Below, piece by piece: positions 63,698 through 64,000 of a stretch of 64,000 nt of DNA. Source of the stretch: Blastococcus xanthinilyticus (GTDB lineage: Bacteria; Actinomycetota; Actinomycetes; Mycobacteriales; Geodermatophilaceae); the NCBI RefSeq assembly GCF_008124835.1, contig NZ_VNHW01000003.1, positions 186,001 through 250,000 on the forward strand, written 5' to 3'. The first letter of the stretch is position 1. The number at the start of each line of letters is the position of its first letter. A program made the position numbers and the translations under genes. The notes under the pieces were generated by a model, which did no database searches, was not told the origin of the DNA, and was given only the letters and a program-made list of their open reading frames with translations.

Positions 63698-64000
63698 CGG
63701 TCCGACCGCCGCTCGGGGTAGGTGAACGGGGGCGCCGAGACGTCCTCGAGCGCGGTGCGGATGGCCGCGGGGAGCCGCACGCCGTCGGCGTCCAGGGAGG
63801 CCTGGAGCTGGCCGGCCGTCCGGGCGCCCACCACGGGGGCGACGACGCCGGGCCGGTCGCGCACCCAGGCCAGCGCGACGGCGAGCGGGCTGGTGCCCAG
63901 CCCCTCGGCCGCGGTGATCACCGCCTCGACGATCCGGTCGGACTTCGCCGACCGGAGCCCGTCGATGAAGCCCTGCCACTGCGGGGAGGCGCCCCGGGAC
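63694..64000 (-). CDS. Aldo/keto reductase, 5' end cut by window
   Basis: Only the last 101 residues are visible, ending SAPPFTYPERRSDR. AAEGLGTSPLAVALAWVRDR and VVAPVVGARTAGQLQASLDA are the C-terminal helices and the NADPH adenosine-binding loop of the AKR family. The stop overlaps the helicase GTG by 4 nt. The catalytic tetrad lies outside the window. Confidence 0.88.
   Translation of the reverse strand, partial: SRGASPQWQGFIDGLRSAKSDRIVEAVITAAEGLGTSPLAVALAWVRDRPGVVAPVVGARTAGQLQASLDADGVRLPAAIRTALEDVSAPPFTYPERRSDR

Overview
The window is about 72-74% GC, packed with genes on both strands, and rich in GTG starts and 4-nt GTGA/ATGA gene overlaps. The protein set (LuxR/NarL two-component systems, a LAL regulator, DUF5703, DUF5996, a VapBC pair, an IdeR/DtxR-like box) points to a high-GC actinobacterium. 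Geodermatophilaceae (Blastococcus, Geodermatophilus, Modestobacter) is my best guess, by inference only. All assignments were read by eye from the sequence; no database search was run.

Layout. 1-4.7 kb: a truncated luciferase-like monooxygenase, then a cluster that looks like local cyclic-nucleotide signalling: an MFS transporter fused to a cNMP-binding domain, a PIG-L deacetylase with a cNMP-binding domain inserted in it, and a DUF2652 cyclase-like protein. 4.7-9.7 kb: an FeS-type (6-4) photolyase, an aldehyde dehydrogenase, an NAD(P)-binding protein and a CPBP protease. 9.8-13.4 kb: a DesK/DesR-type pair divergent from an ABC exporter, with three copies of a palindromic operator between them. 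13.4-23.4 kb: small membrane proteins, an SDR-like protein, a decayed esterase and a decayed LAL-regulator fragment, a GNAT/flavodoxin/DUF5996 operon, an alpha/beta hydrolase and an intact LAL regulator. Four copies of an intergenic motif (core ACCGACGCGA) tie these together. 23.6-27.1 kb: a four-gene operon of ABC ATPase, permease, histidine kinase and response regulator. 27.3-39.1 kb: assorted metabolic and regulatory genes, including an XRE regulator, quinone reductase, SARP-type activator, animal-type peroxidase, secreted hydrolase, ArsR/SRPBCC operon, ECF sigma factor and DHFR-like protein. 39.2-44.5 kb: a third two-component pair and an NDH-2-like flavoprotein, linked by another shared motif (TGCCGGAMGTCAYGGC).

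44.5-53.4 kb is an accessory island ending at a tRNA-Leu(GAG) gene. It holds an intact IS3-family element inserted in an IS110 transposase remnant, a TetR-controlled SDR/SMR operon with paired operators, an esterase with a tiny coupled membrane ORF, orphan proteins (one with a nuclease-like D...ExK pattern), a VapBC pair, and several partial copies of the tRNA 3' end and of a hairpin module.

53.4-64 kb is an ordinary, conserved-looking region: diguanylate cyclase, M20 peptidase, VOC protein, SDR, methyltransferase, quinone reductase, Cys-rich pentapeptide-repeat protein, DUF5703, a DUF5709-like acidic protein, a DUF2470 protein behind an IdeR-like box, a RecD2-like helicase and a truncated aldo/keto reductase. 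No CRISPR array, rRNA operon or phage structural gene was seen.
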